Shown: positions 13,767-21,617, numbered from the stretch's first letter. The stretch: 27,476 bases of DNA from Chloroflexota bacterium (GCA_003577005.1 QEUW01000055.1:1-27476); one strand, 5' to 3'. A program made the numbers and translations. Notes: generated from the letters alone by a model not told the origin.

Positions 13767-15995
13767 CTACTCGTACTGCAGCGCTTCGACCGGTTGCAGA
13801 CGGCTGGCGCGCCAGGCAGGATAGATGCCGCCAAGCAAAGCAAGCAGCACTGCGACGCTCAAGGCAAGGACAAAGGTTTCTACTGTCCACAAAGGCGCCA
13901 CAAACTGGTTTGCACCGGGCAGACGGGCCAGCAGCGTAAGCAAGAGCACGCCGAATCCGGCGCCCAAGACGCCGGCCAGGAGACAGAGGTAGAGGCTTTC
14001 CTGCATGATCTGGCTCAAGATGCGCCTGGCTGGCCAGCCAATGGCGCGCAGCGTGCCGATCTCGCGCGTTCGCTCGTAGATGGACATGACCATGGTGTTG
14101 GCGACGACGATGCCACCCACCACCATCGTCAGGAGACGGATGGCGGTGGTGATTGCCATCATGTTGGCAATATCATCGGTGTTTTGTGCAAACTGGCTGC
14201 TGAGACTGGTGCGTACCTCGGGAGAACGGCGGTCGATGGCCGCCGCGACTGCCTCAGCCTGGCGCGGGTCGTGGACATCGACAAAAATGAACGAGACCGT
14301 GCGCCCCCGGTTGAGCAGGCGTTGCGCCTCGCGCAGGGCAAGCATACCGCCACCGTCTTCGTATGACACTCCTGTCTCGCTGATACCTACCACGCGATAG
14401 CGGTTGTCGAGCAGCGTGATGGTATCCCCCACGCCCAGCTTGTACGTTTCGGCGGCGATCTTCCCCAACACGATCTCGTTTGGCCGCCGGATGTAGCGCC
14501 CGTCGGTCAGCCGGTAGTGGGCGATGGCCGGGTCGTTGGGGTCGAGACCGCCGAGCATAAAGAAGGGCATATCCGCCGTACTGACGACGCCAAAGACAAA
14601 GGGACTGACCGCTTTGACCTGTGGCATGCTGCGGATCTGCGATACAACACGCTCATCCACACTGCTCAGGCTCATGTCCGCCACGTCACGCTGCATAACA
14701 GTGAGGTTCCCCACACCGCCGCTGCCGGCGAGCGAGTTTAGCTGCACCATCAGCCCATCGGTGAGGCCGCCGAGCATAACCAATGCAGCCACGCCGACGG
14801 CAATGCCACTGGCCGAGATCAACGTGCGCGTGCGCCGTCGCCAGAGGTTTCGAAAGCTCTGGCTGCCTACCCGGCTGAGCCAGCCGGCCGTTTCTCCTGC
14901 CCCGCCGCCTTCGTAGCGCAGCGCCTCCACTGGCTGAAGATTGGCTGCCGTCCAGGCCGGATAGGCGCCACCCACCAGGCCCAGGATCAGCGCTGTACCC
15001 AAACCCTGGAGCAAGATCCCGACGGAGTACGAACCTTCAAGAAAGGCTCCCACACCGGGGGCCTGTGCTGCCAGCCATGTCAGCCCCACCCCGATCCCCA
15101 GGCCGAGGAGGCCGCCCACTGCGCTCAACGCCAGCGCCTCACCGAGGATCATCTGCATGACGCGGGTGCGGCTCCAGCCCATGGCGCGCAGGGTGCCGAT
15201 CTCGCGCGTGCGTTCCATGACGCTCATCACCATGGCGCTCATCATCCCCAGCCCACCGATGAGGATGGCGATGGCGGCGATGGACCAGGCAAAGCCCTGG
15301 AGATAGGCTGTCCACTGTTGGCTGCCTTCGTACTCGCTTGATTTGCTGACTGTGAGTTGTTTATCGAGCTTCTCGATGCGCTCGATCACCTGGTCGGGGT
15401 CGGCGCCGCGCTGCAAACCCATCTGAAAGAGGCTGACCTGGCGCTGTTTTTGGGTAATCGTCTGGGCGTCGGCCAGCGTCACGACCCCGCCCGATTCCTC
15501 CATGCCCTGGCCGGTCTCGTAGATGCCGCCGATCCGGTAAGGGACGCCATAGATGCGCAGGTTGTCATCGACCCCACGCTTCAAGGCATCCGCGGCGCGA
15601 CGACCGATGACGATCTGCCGGGGACCCGTCACCGGTTTCCCCTCGACGAGGCGATAGTGCTGGATGGCTGCGCTGCCCGGCTCGTAGCCAAAGACCAGGA
15701 AATAGGGCATCGTGTCGACGTTGATCCAGCCAAAGATGCCGGCATCCACATTGGCGACGCCGGGTACAGCCTGAATGCGCTCTCCGAAAGCCTCATCCAG
15801 GCTGCTGAACACCACATCGTATGCGTTAGCCTGGGTAACGAGGAGATCATTGCTGAGGCCAACCGCGCCTATGTAATTGGTGGCGATGCCTTGCGCCATG
15901 GCGCTCAACGCTACCACGGCTGCCACACCGACGGCGATGCCAAGCACCGTCAACAGGCTGCGCGTCGCACGACGCCAGAGGTTTCGGACGATCAT
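13767..15995 (-). CDS. Double-length MacB/FtsX-type ABC permease (two fused permease units)
   Basis: At 742 residues it is about twice a single MacB-type permease, and both halves carry the whole plan. Half 1 (1-362) starts IVRNLWRRATRSLLTVLGIAVG, has an extracytoplasmic domain, three more helices, and ends GGAYPAWTAANLQPVEALRYE. Half 2 (about 379-742) starts SFRNLWRRRTRTLISASGIAVG and ends GGIYPAWRASRLQPVEALQYE. The coupling segments ERTREIGTLRAMGWSR and ERTREIGTLRAIGWPA are nearly identical. Eight membrane helices and two extracytoplasmic domains are expected, so one polypeptide may replace the usual homodimer of half-permeases. It is the first gene of the operon with the adaptor and ATPase. 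GAGG sits about six bases before the ATG. The cargo is unknown. Confidence 0.92.
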   Translation of the reverse strand: MIVRNLWRRATRSLLTVLGIAVGVAAVVALSAMAQGIATNYIGAVGLSNDLLVTQANAYDVVFSSLDEAFGERIQAVPGVANVDAGIFGWINVDTMPYFLVFGYEPGSAAIQHYRLVEGKPVTGPRQIVIGRRAADALKRGVDDNLRIYGVPYRIGGIYETGQGMEESGGVVTLADAQTITQKQRQVSLFQMGLQRGADPDQVIERIEKLDKQLTVSKSSEYEGSQQWTAYLQGFAWSIAAIAILIGGLGMMSAMVMSVMERTREIGTLRAMGWSRTRVMQMILGEALALSAVGGLLGLGIGVGLTWLAAQAPGVGAFLEGSYSVGILLQGLGTALILGLVGGAYPAWTAANLQPVEALRYEGGGAGETAGWLSRVGSQSFRNLWRRRTRTLISASGIAVGVAALVMLGGLTDGLMVQLNSLAGSGGVGNLTVMQRDVADMSLSSVDERVVSQIRSMPQVKAVSPFVFGVVSTADMPFFMLGGLDPNDPAIAHYRLTDGRYIRRPNEIVLGKIAAETYKLGVGDTITLLDNRYRVVGISETGVSYEDGGGMLALREAQRLLNRGRTVSFIFVDVHDPRQAEAVAAAIDRRSPEVRTSLSSQFAQNTDDIANMMAITTAIRLLTMVVGGIVVANTMVMSIYERTREIGTLRAIGWPARRILSQIMQESLYLCLLAGVLGAGFGVLLLTLLARLPGANQFVAPLWTVETFVLALSVAVLLALLGGIYPAWRASRLQPVEALQYE

Positions 15996-16200
15996 CAGGG
16001 CCTCACTCTGCTTCTCTCCCGCGGTCGCACACAGACTGCTGTGTGCGTGCGCAACCGGCAGACAACATCAATTGCCGCCTACCAGCGGCGCCCGCGTTCG
16101 TCCGCAGCATACGGACTCCTATTACCAGTATGGCAGCATTTGATCGTAGGTTTGCCGGTCTTCCTGGCGGTTTCGTGGTCGCCAGTTAGGGGATTTTCAG

Positions 16201-16218
16201 CCTGGTCATGTGACCAGG
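16201..16218. promoter_or_regulatory. 18-bp dyad-symmetric element, candidate operator
   Basis: CCTGGTCATGTGACCAGG has two perfectly complementary 8-bp arms around a central TG. It lies about 205 nt upstream of the ABC permease start in a stretch with no gene, consistent with a binding site for a dimeric regulator. Which protein binds is unknown. Confidence 0.4.
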
Positions 16219-16355
16219 AGGGAATGAACATTCTTTCAGGGGCAAAGCCAGCGCGCACGACGCACGTTTTGGCGAGGCCAGGGCAAGCAGAGGCCGCTCA
16301 GCGCTAGAGTTTCCTAGAAGCGCCCGTTTTCGTCCTGTGGGGACATGAAATAAAG

Positions 16356-16401
16356 AGGGCAGCAGACACTCCCCTTGCGGTGAAACATCTTCTGCCGCCC
16401 T
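16356..16401 (-). terminator. Terminator-like hairpin after the WD40 gene
   Basis: The 11-nt arms 16356-16366 and 16391-16401 pair with one mismatch around a 24-nt loop, starting 30 nt past the stop codon. Leftward on the minus strand the stem is followed by CTTTATTTC, a T-rich tract as expected for Rho-independent termination. Confidence 0.5.
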
Positions 16402-16430
16402 GCTGCGAATTTCCGTTGCAAAAAGTATGC

Positions 16431-19400
16431 TTACTTTATCGACCAGACATACACCACTCCGGTGGATGCAACAGCCGCCAGTTGATCACCGGCGGGCGAC
16501 CAGCGCACGCTCACGACCGGCATAAGCAGATCGGCGGACATCGCAATCGCCGGGTCGATGGCGGCCTCCCACACGACGACCGCGTTGGCTGTGGCGTCGT
16601 TGTCCGTCAAATCGCTGCTGGCGGAGGCCAACTGCTGGCCTGCAGGCGCCCAATCGACGCTCCAAATCGGGAAGGGCTGCTGTTCAAATGTGGCGCTCGG
16701 GACGCCCTCATCCGCATCCCACAGACGCACGATCCCGTCGTTGCTGCCCGTGGCAACTGTACGACCGTCCGGCTGCCAAGCCACCGTCCAGAGCGGTGCA
16801 CTTTGTCCACCGAGTTCGTGTACGAGAGTGCTAGTCTCCAGATCCCAGATGCGCAGCGTGTTGTCGCCGGCAGGGTCGACGTTGGGGTCACCGGAGACCG
16901 AGGCAAGCAAGAGGCCATCAGGTGACCAGGCGATCGCCCACACTGGAGATTGGTGGCCCTCGAGCAAGGCAATCGTTTCACCTGCAATGACATCCCACAG
17001 GCGTACCGTGCCATCGCTCGAGGCCGAGGCGAGCCAGGCGCCGTTGGGCGACCAGCGTACATTCCACACATCGGCGGTATGTCCAACCAGATTGGCGACC
17101 AGTTCGCCGCTCTCCGCATCCCACACTCGCACTGTGTGATCACTGTTGCCGTTGCCCGTCCAGTCGCCTGCCGCGGCGGCGACCCGCGTCCCATCCGGCG
17201 ACCAATCTACGCTGGCGATGGGCACGGCTGGGGGCAGCCAGCGCGGTTCTTCATCTTCGGCCAGCGAACGGAGCCAGACACCCAGGCTGGTCGCCACGGC
17301 CAGCGTAGTGCCATCGGGCGAGAAAGCGACATCGCTGCTCAGGCTGCCTGGTTCGTCCGCCAGTTCTTCAATGAAAAGGGTCTGTGGGTCAGCGAGTTCG
17401 AGGGCGGCCGGTGTTGGTGTTGTGATGAGTTCGGGCGATGTGATCACCAGCGTTCCAGTTATTTCGAGAGTCGGCGTGGGTGTGATCACCATCGTCTCTG
17501 TGGGGGTTATCGTCACCGTCAAAGTCACGGTGGGCGTGAGTGTGGCACCGGTTTCGATGGGTGTCTCGGCCTCGTCCGGCATAGCTGTTTCGTCGGGTTC
17601 GGTGGTCTCTTCTGGTTCAGCCGTCTCGTCGGGAGTCTCCGTCTCCTCAAGTGTGGTAGTGGGGACGGGAGAGATAGCTGTCAGCGTTGCTTGCACCGCA
17701 TCCTCGATCCGCTGTTGCACGGCGGCTTCGGTGGCGGTGGCGTCGGGTTCATCCGGCGGCAGCACGATGATGGCCGGGGCCGCAGCGGTGAGCGTGGCCT
17801 CGACGGCGGCCTCAATTTCCTGCTCTTGCGCCTCTGCTGTGGCGGTGGCGTCCCGTGTGCGGGTAGGCGTCGGCGTCGGAGGGGCAGTCGGTGTCGGTGT
17901 CGCCTCGTCTGCAATTGCGGTGAGCGTGGCGGAAACGGCGGTGGCTAACGCAACTTCAAAGGACTGGACCGTCGCAGTTTCGTCGGGTGTGGCCGTCGGT
18001 GTGCGAGTGAGGGTTGGTGTATCCGTTGGTGAAGCCTCAGCGGCGATGGCGGTCAGCGTGACCGAGACAGCACCGGCCACTTCAGTTGCGAGCGCTTCCG
18101 CCGTGGCCGTCTCATCGGGTGTTGCGGTTGCGGTAGGCGTTGGCGTAGCCTCGGTGGCGACAGCAGTTAGCGTTGCGTCCACGGCTGTGCGAAGCAGGGT
18201 GTCAAAAGCGAGCGCCGTGGCTGTCTCATCGGGGGTTGCCGTCGGTGTGATCACCTCGGTGGGCGTAGCGGTTTGCGTAGGAGGGGGCGTGTCGGTGGGC
18301 GGCTGCGCTGTCAGCGTCTCCTCGATGCCGGCCTCGATTGCGGCTTGTAGGGCGTCAGCGGTTGCCGTCTGATCGGGGAGTGGTGTGGGCGTAGCTGTCT
18401 CAGTCGGCGTGAGGGTTGCCGTCGGTGTGAACGTAGCAGTGGGCGCCAGCGCGGTGACGGTTGCCTCAACTGCCTCTTCAACGGTGACGGCAATCGCTTC
18501 CTCTGTAGCGGTGATGTTGGGCGTGGCCGTCGGTGTTTGCGCCGCCAAAGTCACCTGTACTGCTTCTTCAACCAACGTGGCAATCGCTTCCTCGGTGGCC
18601 GTGATATTGGGTATCGCCGTGGGGGTATCAGTCGATGTCGGCGTGAAAGTTGCGGTCGGCGTGAGGGTGGCTGTCGGCGCTAGAACGGTCAGCGTTGCCA
18701 CAACGGCTTCGTCGACCAGAGTAGCAACGGCTTTCGCTGTGGCGGTTATATTCAGTGTAGGCGTCGGCGTTGGCGCATCGGTGGCAGTCGGTGTCAGGGT
18801 TGCTGTTGGGGTCACTGTGGCGGTGGGCGCTAACGCGGTCAATGTAGCGCCGACGGCCTGCTGCACCTCTGTTTCAAAGGCAACTGCCGTGGCGGTCAGA
18901 TCCGGCGTGTTCGTTGCCGTGGGGGTGATAGTCGCAGTGGGTGTATCTGTCACCGTTGCCGTGGACGTCAGGGTCCAGGTTGGGCTCAAGGTCGGGGTGG
19001 GTGGCAGCGCAGTCAACGTGGCTGCCACAATCGTCTGGAGCGCATGAGCCGTTGCTGTTAAATTCGGCGTCGGCGTCGGCGACCAGGTGGCCGTCGGGAT
19101 CGGCGTCCACGTGGGCGAGAGCGTGGGGGTCGGTGGCAAACCCGTCAGTGTGGCCACCAGGGCGGACTGGACTGTCGCCTGCAGCGCCGTCTGTGTAGCA
19201 GTCAAGTCCGGCGCCGGTGTCCAGGTCGGTGAAAGAGTGGGCGCGAGCGTCCAGGTTGGCTCGGGCGTAGCATCGGGCGCACCGCTTGCTTCAAGCGTAA
19301 GCAGCGCCTGGGCTGTGCTCGTCTGGGCGGCGATTCCCAACGCATCGGCCACGGCTGCCTGCACCGTGGCATCGACTGCCTGTTGGGCGAGGGCAAGGTC

Positions 19401-19658
19401 AACGGTGGCAGCCGGCTGTTCGGCGACGCTGGTCACCGTCGCGTCCACCGCAGCCTGGACAGTGCCCATTTGAGCCGCGGCAGTGGACTCAAAATCGGGC
19501 GTCGGCGTGTCAGGAATCTCGGTGATCGTCGGTACAACCGTCAACGATGTGGGCGATTCGCTGGTGCGTTCTTGCCACAACTGGGCGCCCCAAAAACCTG
19601 CAAAGAGCGCCACAATGATGGCCGCAATAGCGCCAACCACCAGCCAGTTGATACGCAT
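16431..19658 (-). CDS. Membrane-anchored modular stalk protein with C-terminal seven-bladed WD40 propeller
   Basis: 1075 residues. An N-terminal anchor or uncleaved signal (MRINWLVVGAIAAIIVALFAG) leads to residues 55-668, about 14 copies of a module. Each begins D/N-x-T-A-T, continues as a predicted amphipathic helix of about 22 residues (x-A-h-x-x-x-V-x-x-A-V-x-A-T-L-T-A), then a Thr/Pro-rich spacer of 8-30 residues. An acidic Thr/Pro/Glu stretch (669-755) precedes a WD40 domain (756-1075). Seven blades can be counted by their WSPDG-type turns and WD ends: DVAFSPDG, SVDWSPDG, NVRWSPNG, AIAWSPDG, TVAWQPDG, SVDWAPAG and SVRWSPAG. The likely arrangement is a long extracellular stalk presenting a protein-binding propeller; ligand and role are unknown. 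GGGAGGT precedes the ATG. It is probably monocistronic, with its own promoter and terminator. Confidence 0.9.
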   Translation of the reverse strand: MRINWLVVGAIAAIIVALFAGFWGAQLWQERTSESPTSLTVVPTITEIPDTPTPDFESTAAAQMGTVQAAVDATVTSVAEQPAATVDLALAQQAVDATVQAAVADALGIAAQTSTAQALLTLEASGAPDATPEPTWTLAPTLSPTWTPAPDLTATQTALQATVQSALVATLTGLPPTPTLSPTWTPIPTATWSPTPTPNLTATAHALQTIVAATLTALPPTPTLSPTWTLTSTATVTDTPTATITPTATNTPDLTATAVAFETEVQQAVGATLTALAPTATVTPTATLTPTATDAPTPTPTLNITATAKAVATLVDEAVVATLTVLAPTATLTPTATFTPTSTDTPTAIPNITATEEAIATLVEEAVQVTLAAQTPTATPNITATEEAIAVTVEEAVEATVTALAPTATFTPTATLTPTETATPTPLPDQTATADALQAAIEAGIEETLTAQPPTDTPPPTQTATPTEVITPTATPDETATALAFDTLLRTAVDATLTAVATEATPTPTATATPDETATAEALATEVAGAVSVTLTAIAAEASPTDTPTLTRTPTATPDETATVQSFEVALATAVSATLTAIADEATPTPTAPPTPTPTRTRDATATAEAQEQEIEAAVEATLTAAAPAIIVLPPDEPDATATEAAVQQRIEDAVQATLTAISPVPTTTLEETETPDETAEPEETTEPDETAMPDEAETPIETGATLTPTVTLTVTITPTETMVITPTPTLEITGTLVITSPELITTPTPAALELADPQTLFIEELADEPGSLSSDVAFSPDGTTLAVATSLGVWLRSLAEDEEPRWLPPAVPIASVDWSPDGTRVAAAAGDWTGNGNSDHTVRVWDAESGELVANLVGHTADVWNVRWSPNGAWLASASSDGTVRLWDVIAGETIALLEGHQSPVWAIAWSPDGLLLASVSGDPNVDPAGDNTLRIWDLETSTLVHELGGQSAPLWTVAWQPDGRTVATGSNDGIVRLWDADEGVPSATFEQQPFPIWSVDWAPAGQQLASASSDLTDNDATANAVVVWEAAIDPAIAMSADLLMPVVSVRWSPAGDQLAAVASTGVVYVWSIK
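17655..19496 (-). repeat. Coding tandem array of about 14 helix + Thr/Pro modules
   Basis: Module starts fall at residues 55, 87, 151, 199, 253, 303, 351, 381, 429, 477, 515, 559, 603 and 639. Unit lengths vary from 30 to 64 residues because the Thr/Pro spacer varies while the helical part stays near 22. The first two units are the most divergent. Units 6-8 share N-I-T-A-T and units 10-12 share D-E-T-A-T, suggesting duplication of neighbours. Confidence 0.85.
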
Positions 19659-19731
19659 GGCTTACCTCCCACTGTTGATGTTGATTCCTGACCACACGGG
19701 CCTTGCTCTGAAAAGAGGTTATTATGGAGAC

Positions 19732-19757
19732 GGCGGAACCATCGTCATGGTTCCGCC
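19732..19757 (-). promoter_or_regulatory. 10-bp stem-loop at the predicted 5' end of the WD40 mRNA
   Basis: GGCGGAACCA (19732-19741) and its exact complement (19748-19757) flank a 6-nt loop. With the promoter at 19761-19789 the message should start near 19754, so the stem sits at its extreme 5' end. It could stabilise the mRNA or be an operator at the start site. Confidence 0.5.
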
Positions 19758-19760
19758 CTA

Positions 19761-19789
19761 AGAATACAGAGTCCAGGTCGCACTGTCAA
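19761..19789 (-). promoter_or_regulatory. Near-consensus sigma70-type promoter of the WD40 gene
   Basis: Read on the minus strand, an exact TTGACA (19789-19784) and TATTCT (19766-19761; 4/6) are separated by 17 nt. The leader to the ATG at 19658 would be about 95 nt. The region is shared with the divergent oxidoreductase gene starting at 19911, for which no clear promoter was found. Confidence 0.6.
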
Positions 19790-19910
19790 AAGTGGAGATG
19801 CGGGGCGTGGCTTTCTTTTGCATTTCTATGCTTTCACGCCTTTGTGTCTTGGCGTCTTGGTGGTAGGCTGTTTCCCAGATTATTCCACACGATAGAGCGA
19901 GGATTTGTCT

Positions 19911-20948
19911 ATGACCAGCAACAGGCAGCACTCCGTCCGTCTTGCCCAGATCGGATATGGCTACTGGGGGCCGAACCTGGCGCGCAACTTCCACCAATTA
20001 GCCGGCGCCGAACTGGCCTATGTGGTGGATGGCAACCCCGAGGCGCTTGACCGTGCGCAGCGGCTCTACGGGTGTCGCACCGCAGACGAACCAAAAGTGA
20101 TGCTGGCTGATCCAGCCGTGGACGCTGTGGTGATCGCCACTCCCGCGCGCACCCACTTCACCCTGGCGCAGGATGCACTGCGGGCCGGCAAACATGTCTT
20201 TGTCGAAAAACCACTCGCTATGAGCACAGCGGAGGCCCGCACACTGATCGACCTGGCTGCAACGCGGCAGCGGGTACTCATGGTGGGGCATGTCTTTGAG
20301 TATAACCCGGCGGTTCGATATATCAAAGAGGCAATAGAGGCCGGGGAACTCGGTGAAATCTTCTATCTGTACAGCCGGCGGGTCAATTTGGGCCGGGTGC
20401 AGAGTGATGTCAACGCGCTCTGGAGCATTGCCCCGCATGATATTTCGATTGCGCTCTTTTTGCTTGGCCAACTGCCCGAGGCGGTGAGTTGCCAGGGGGC
20501 CAGTTGTCTCAATGGCATAGTCGAGGATGTCATCTTCCTGACGCTGCACTTTCCGGGGGACGTGCTCTGCCATACTCACGTCAGCTGGCTCGATCCGAGC
20601 AAGGTTCGCGAGCTGACAGTCGTCGGCAGCCGGAAGATGATCGTCTACGACGATGTCAGTACCGAGGGCAAGGTGCGTATCTACGATAAGGGTGTCTATC
20701 GCAAAGGCGACCCCATTTACGGTGAATTTCAATACCGGCTGCACAGTGGCGACATTCTCATCCCCCGCATTGACATGCGCGAACCGCTGCAACTGGAATG
20801 TGCCCATTTCATCGATTGTATCCGTAACGGGCAACAGCCGCAGACAGATGGCGAGAATGGTCTGCGCGTGGTGGCGGTGCTTACCGCCGGCCAGCGCAGC
20901 CTGGAACAAGGTGGCAGCAAAGTTCGGTTGGATGAAGTGTGGTCATAG
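19911..20948 (+). CDS. Gfo/Idh/MocA-family NAD(P)-dependent sugar oxidoreductase
   Basis: 345 residues. The N-terminal Rossmann fold shows QIGYGYWGPNLARNF (nucleotide-binding loop), VDGNPEALDRA and the EKP motif (VEKPLAMS, E99-K100-P101). The C-terminal substrate domain has the catalytic-type His-Asp pair in SIAPHDISIALFLLG (H176/D177). Members oxidise or reduce sugar hydroxyls. The GYWGPNLARN start and APHDIS motif are common in enzymes acting on nucleotide-activated amino or uronic sugars such as WlbA/WbpB, and the DegT aminotransferase downstream supports that, but the substrate is inferred. ATG 19911 with CGAGGA seven bases upstream is preferred over TTG 19905. Confidence 0.92.
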   Translation: MTSNRQHSVRLAQIGYGYWGPNLARNFHQLAGAELAYVVDGNPEALDRAQRLYGCRTADEPKVMLADPAVDAVVIATPARTHFTLAQDALRAGKHVFVEKPLAMSTAEARTLIDLAATRQRVLMVGHVFEYNPAVRYIKEAIEAGELGEIFYLYSRRVNLGRVQSDVNALWSIAPHDISIALFLLGQLPEAVSCQGASCLNGIVEDVIFLTLHFPGDVLCHTHVSWLDPSKVRELTVVGSRKMIVYDDVSTEGKVRIYDKGVYRKGDPIYGEFQYRLHSGDILIPRIDMREPLQLECAHFIDCIRNGQQPQTDGENGLRVVAVLTAGQRSLEQGGSKVRLDEVWS

Positions 20949-21006
20949 GCGAGGTTGGGTCAGCTAGCCGAGGCGCGCAACCACAACCGTTTGCAGATGC
21001 TGCGGT

Positions 21007-21036
21007 TTGGGCGCCGCGCCAAGAATGGCATATAAT
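21007..21036 (+). promoter_or_regulatory. Promoter with exact TATAAT just before a small membrane-protein gene
   Basis: TATAAT at 21031-21036 ends eight bases before the ATG at 21045. TTGGGC at 21007-21012 (4/6) is 18 nt upstream. Transcription would begin at about 21043, giving an essentially leaderless message. The layout matches the kinase promoter at 10557-10585. Confidence 0.45.
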
Positions 21037-21044
21037 CTGCCAGC

Positions 21045-21332
21045 ATGGATGCTCGCTTTTTAGGGATTCCCTTTGTGGCATGGGGCGGCCTTTGCCTGGC
21101 CGTAGCCGCCGCGTTCACCATTTTTTGGCCCAGCGCCAAGGCGACCAGTGGCATTTCGACGGTGCGGTACCTGCTCTTGCGCTGGGGCCATGCCGCTGTG
21201 TGGGGGCTATTGGCGCTGGCACTGTTCCTGCGCGGTCTAGGGGGGGCTCCCGGCGCAGTCATAGCGCAGATCACGGCGTTGCTGGCTCTGGTGATCTATT
21301 TTGCCTTTTTGGGCGCATTATTGCGAAATTGA
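21045..21332 (+). CDS. Small hypothetical membrane protein
   Basis: A 95-residue protein made of three predicted membrane helices (about 7-28 FVAWGGLCLAVAAAFTIFW, 43-64 YLLLRWGHAAVWGLLALALFL, 70-92 AVIAQITALLALVIYFAFLGALL). I do not recognise a family. It has no Shine-Dalgarno site but has a promoter immediately upstream. Its 3' end runs directly into the Rieske remnant: the stop codon (21330-21332) overlaps the first recognisable codons of that remnant in another frame. It is the probable first gene of a transcript including the aminotransferase and GT2 genes. Confidence 0.6.
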   Translation: MDARFLGIPFVAWGGLCLAVAAAFTIFWPSAKATSGISTVRYLLLRWGHAAVWGLLALALFLRGLGGAPGAVIAQITALLALVIYFAFLGALLRN

Positions 21333-21617
21333 GACGCTCAACATCGTCGTACCCATGAGCCACGACCGGACGCTCACGGTCTTCGAGTGGTACTTTGCCG
21401 ACCCCGGCACGCCCGAAAGCTGGAACTCGCTCCAGGCAGGCATCGAGTTTAGCGACGAGGTCCAGCGCGAGGATGTGGAACTCTGCGAATCGGTCTGGCG
21501 CAACCTTCAGGTCGGCGTCTATAACCAGGGCCGCTACTCTATCCTGCGCGAGAATGAGGCCTGCGCGAGAATAGGGTTCACCACTTTCACCAATTGTTAT
21601 ACGAGTTTTTGGCATGA
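21325..21617 (+). pseudogene. C-terminal remnant of a Rieske oxygenase alpha subunit, broken by a 17-bp duplication
   Basis: The frame from 21325 (EIETLNIVVPMSHDRTLTV, FEWYFADPG, FSDEVQREDVELCESVWRNL, YNQGRYSILREN) matches the C-terminal catalytic end of Rieske-type ring-hydroxylating or carnitine-monooxygenase-like alpha subunits. The Rieske iron-sulfur domain and the iron-binding His/His/Asp part are absent. After REN the frame goes astray, but [13 protein letters not shown], the normal family ending, continues in the next frame to TGA 21615-21617. Between them CCTGCGCGAGAAT occurs twice, 17 nt apart. Removing one 17-nt unit restores a continuous 91-residue frame. The stop overlaps the aminotransferase start as ATGA, so the original gene was once coupled to it. 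Confidence 0.85.
21543..21576 (+). repeat. 17-bp tandem duplication causing a frameshift
   Basis: CCTGCGCGAGAAT is at 21543-21555 and again at 21560-21572. The 17-nt units (21543-21559 and 21560-21576) differ only in their last four bases (GAGG versus AGGG). Seventeen is not a multiple of three, so the insertion explains the frame change in the Rieske remnant. Confidence 0.85.

Larger units (their letters stand above)
15996..16430. other. Intergenic region upstream of the ABC operon
   Basis: 435 nt between two minus-strand genes. It contains a 9-bp hairpin (16026-16047; CGCACACAG-ACTG-CTGTGTGCG), an 18-bp near-palindrome (16201-16218) and the terminator-like repeat of the WD40 gene (16356-16401). 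I found no convincing -35/-10 pair for the permease operon and no coding region. Confidence 0.6.

Noticed and set aside
13023..14366. 447-codon plus-strand frame
   Set aside because: Antisense to the adaptor and permease genes, rich in Cys/His/Arg, with no recognisable motif.
17146..18372. Long open frame on the plus strand (408 codons) opposite the stalk gene
   Set aside because: It is a by-product of the repeated Thr/Ala/Pro codons on the other strand. The translation is low-complexity Val/Ser/Gly, has no ribosome binding site and resembles no protein. The minus-strand gene has an anchor, WD40 domain, promoter and ribosome binding site.
18385..19047. Further 220-codon plus-strand frame opposite the stalk repeats
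   Set aside because: Same cause as above: GC-rich repeat codons leave the antisense frame open.
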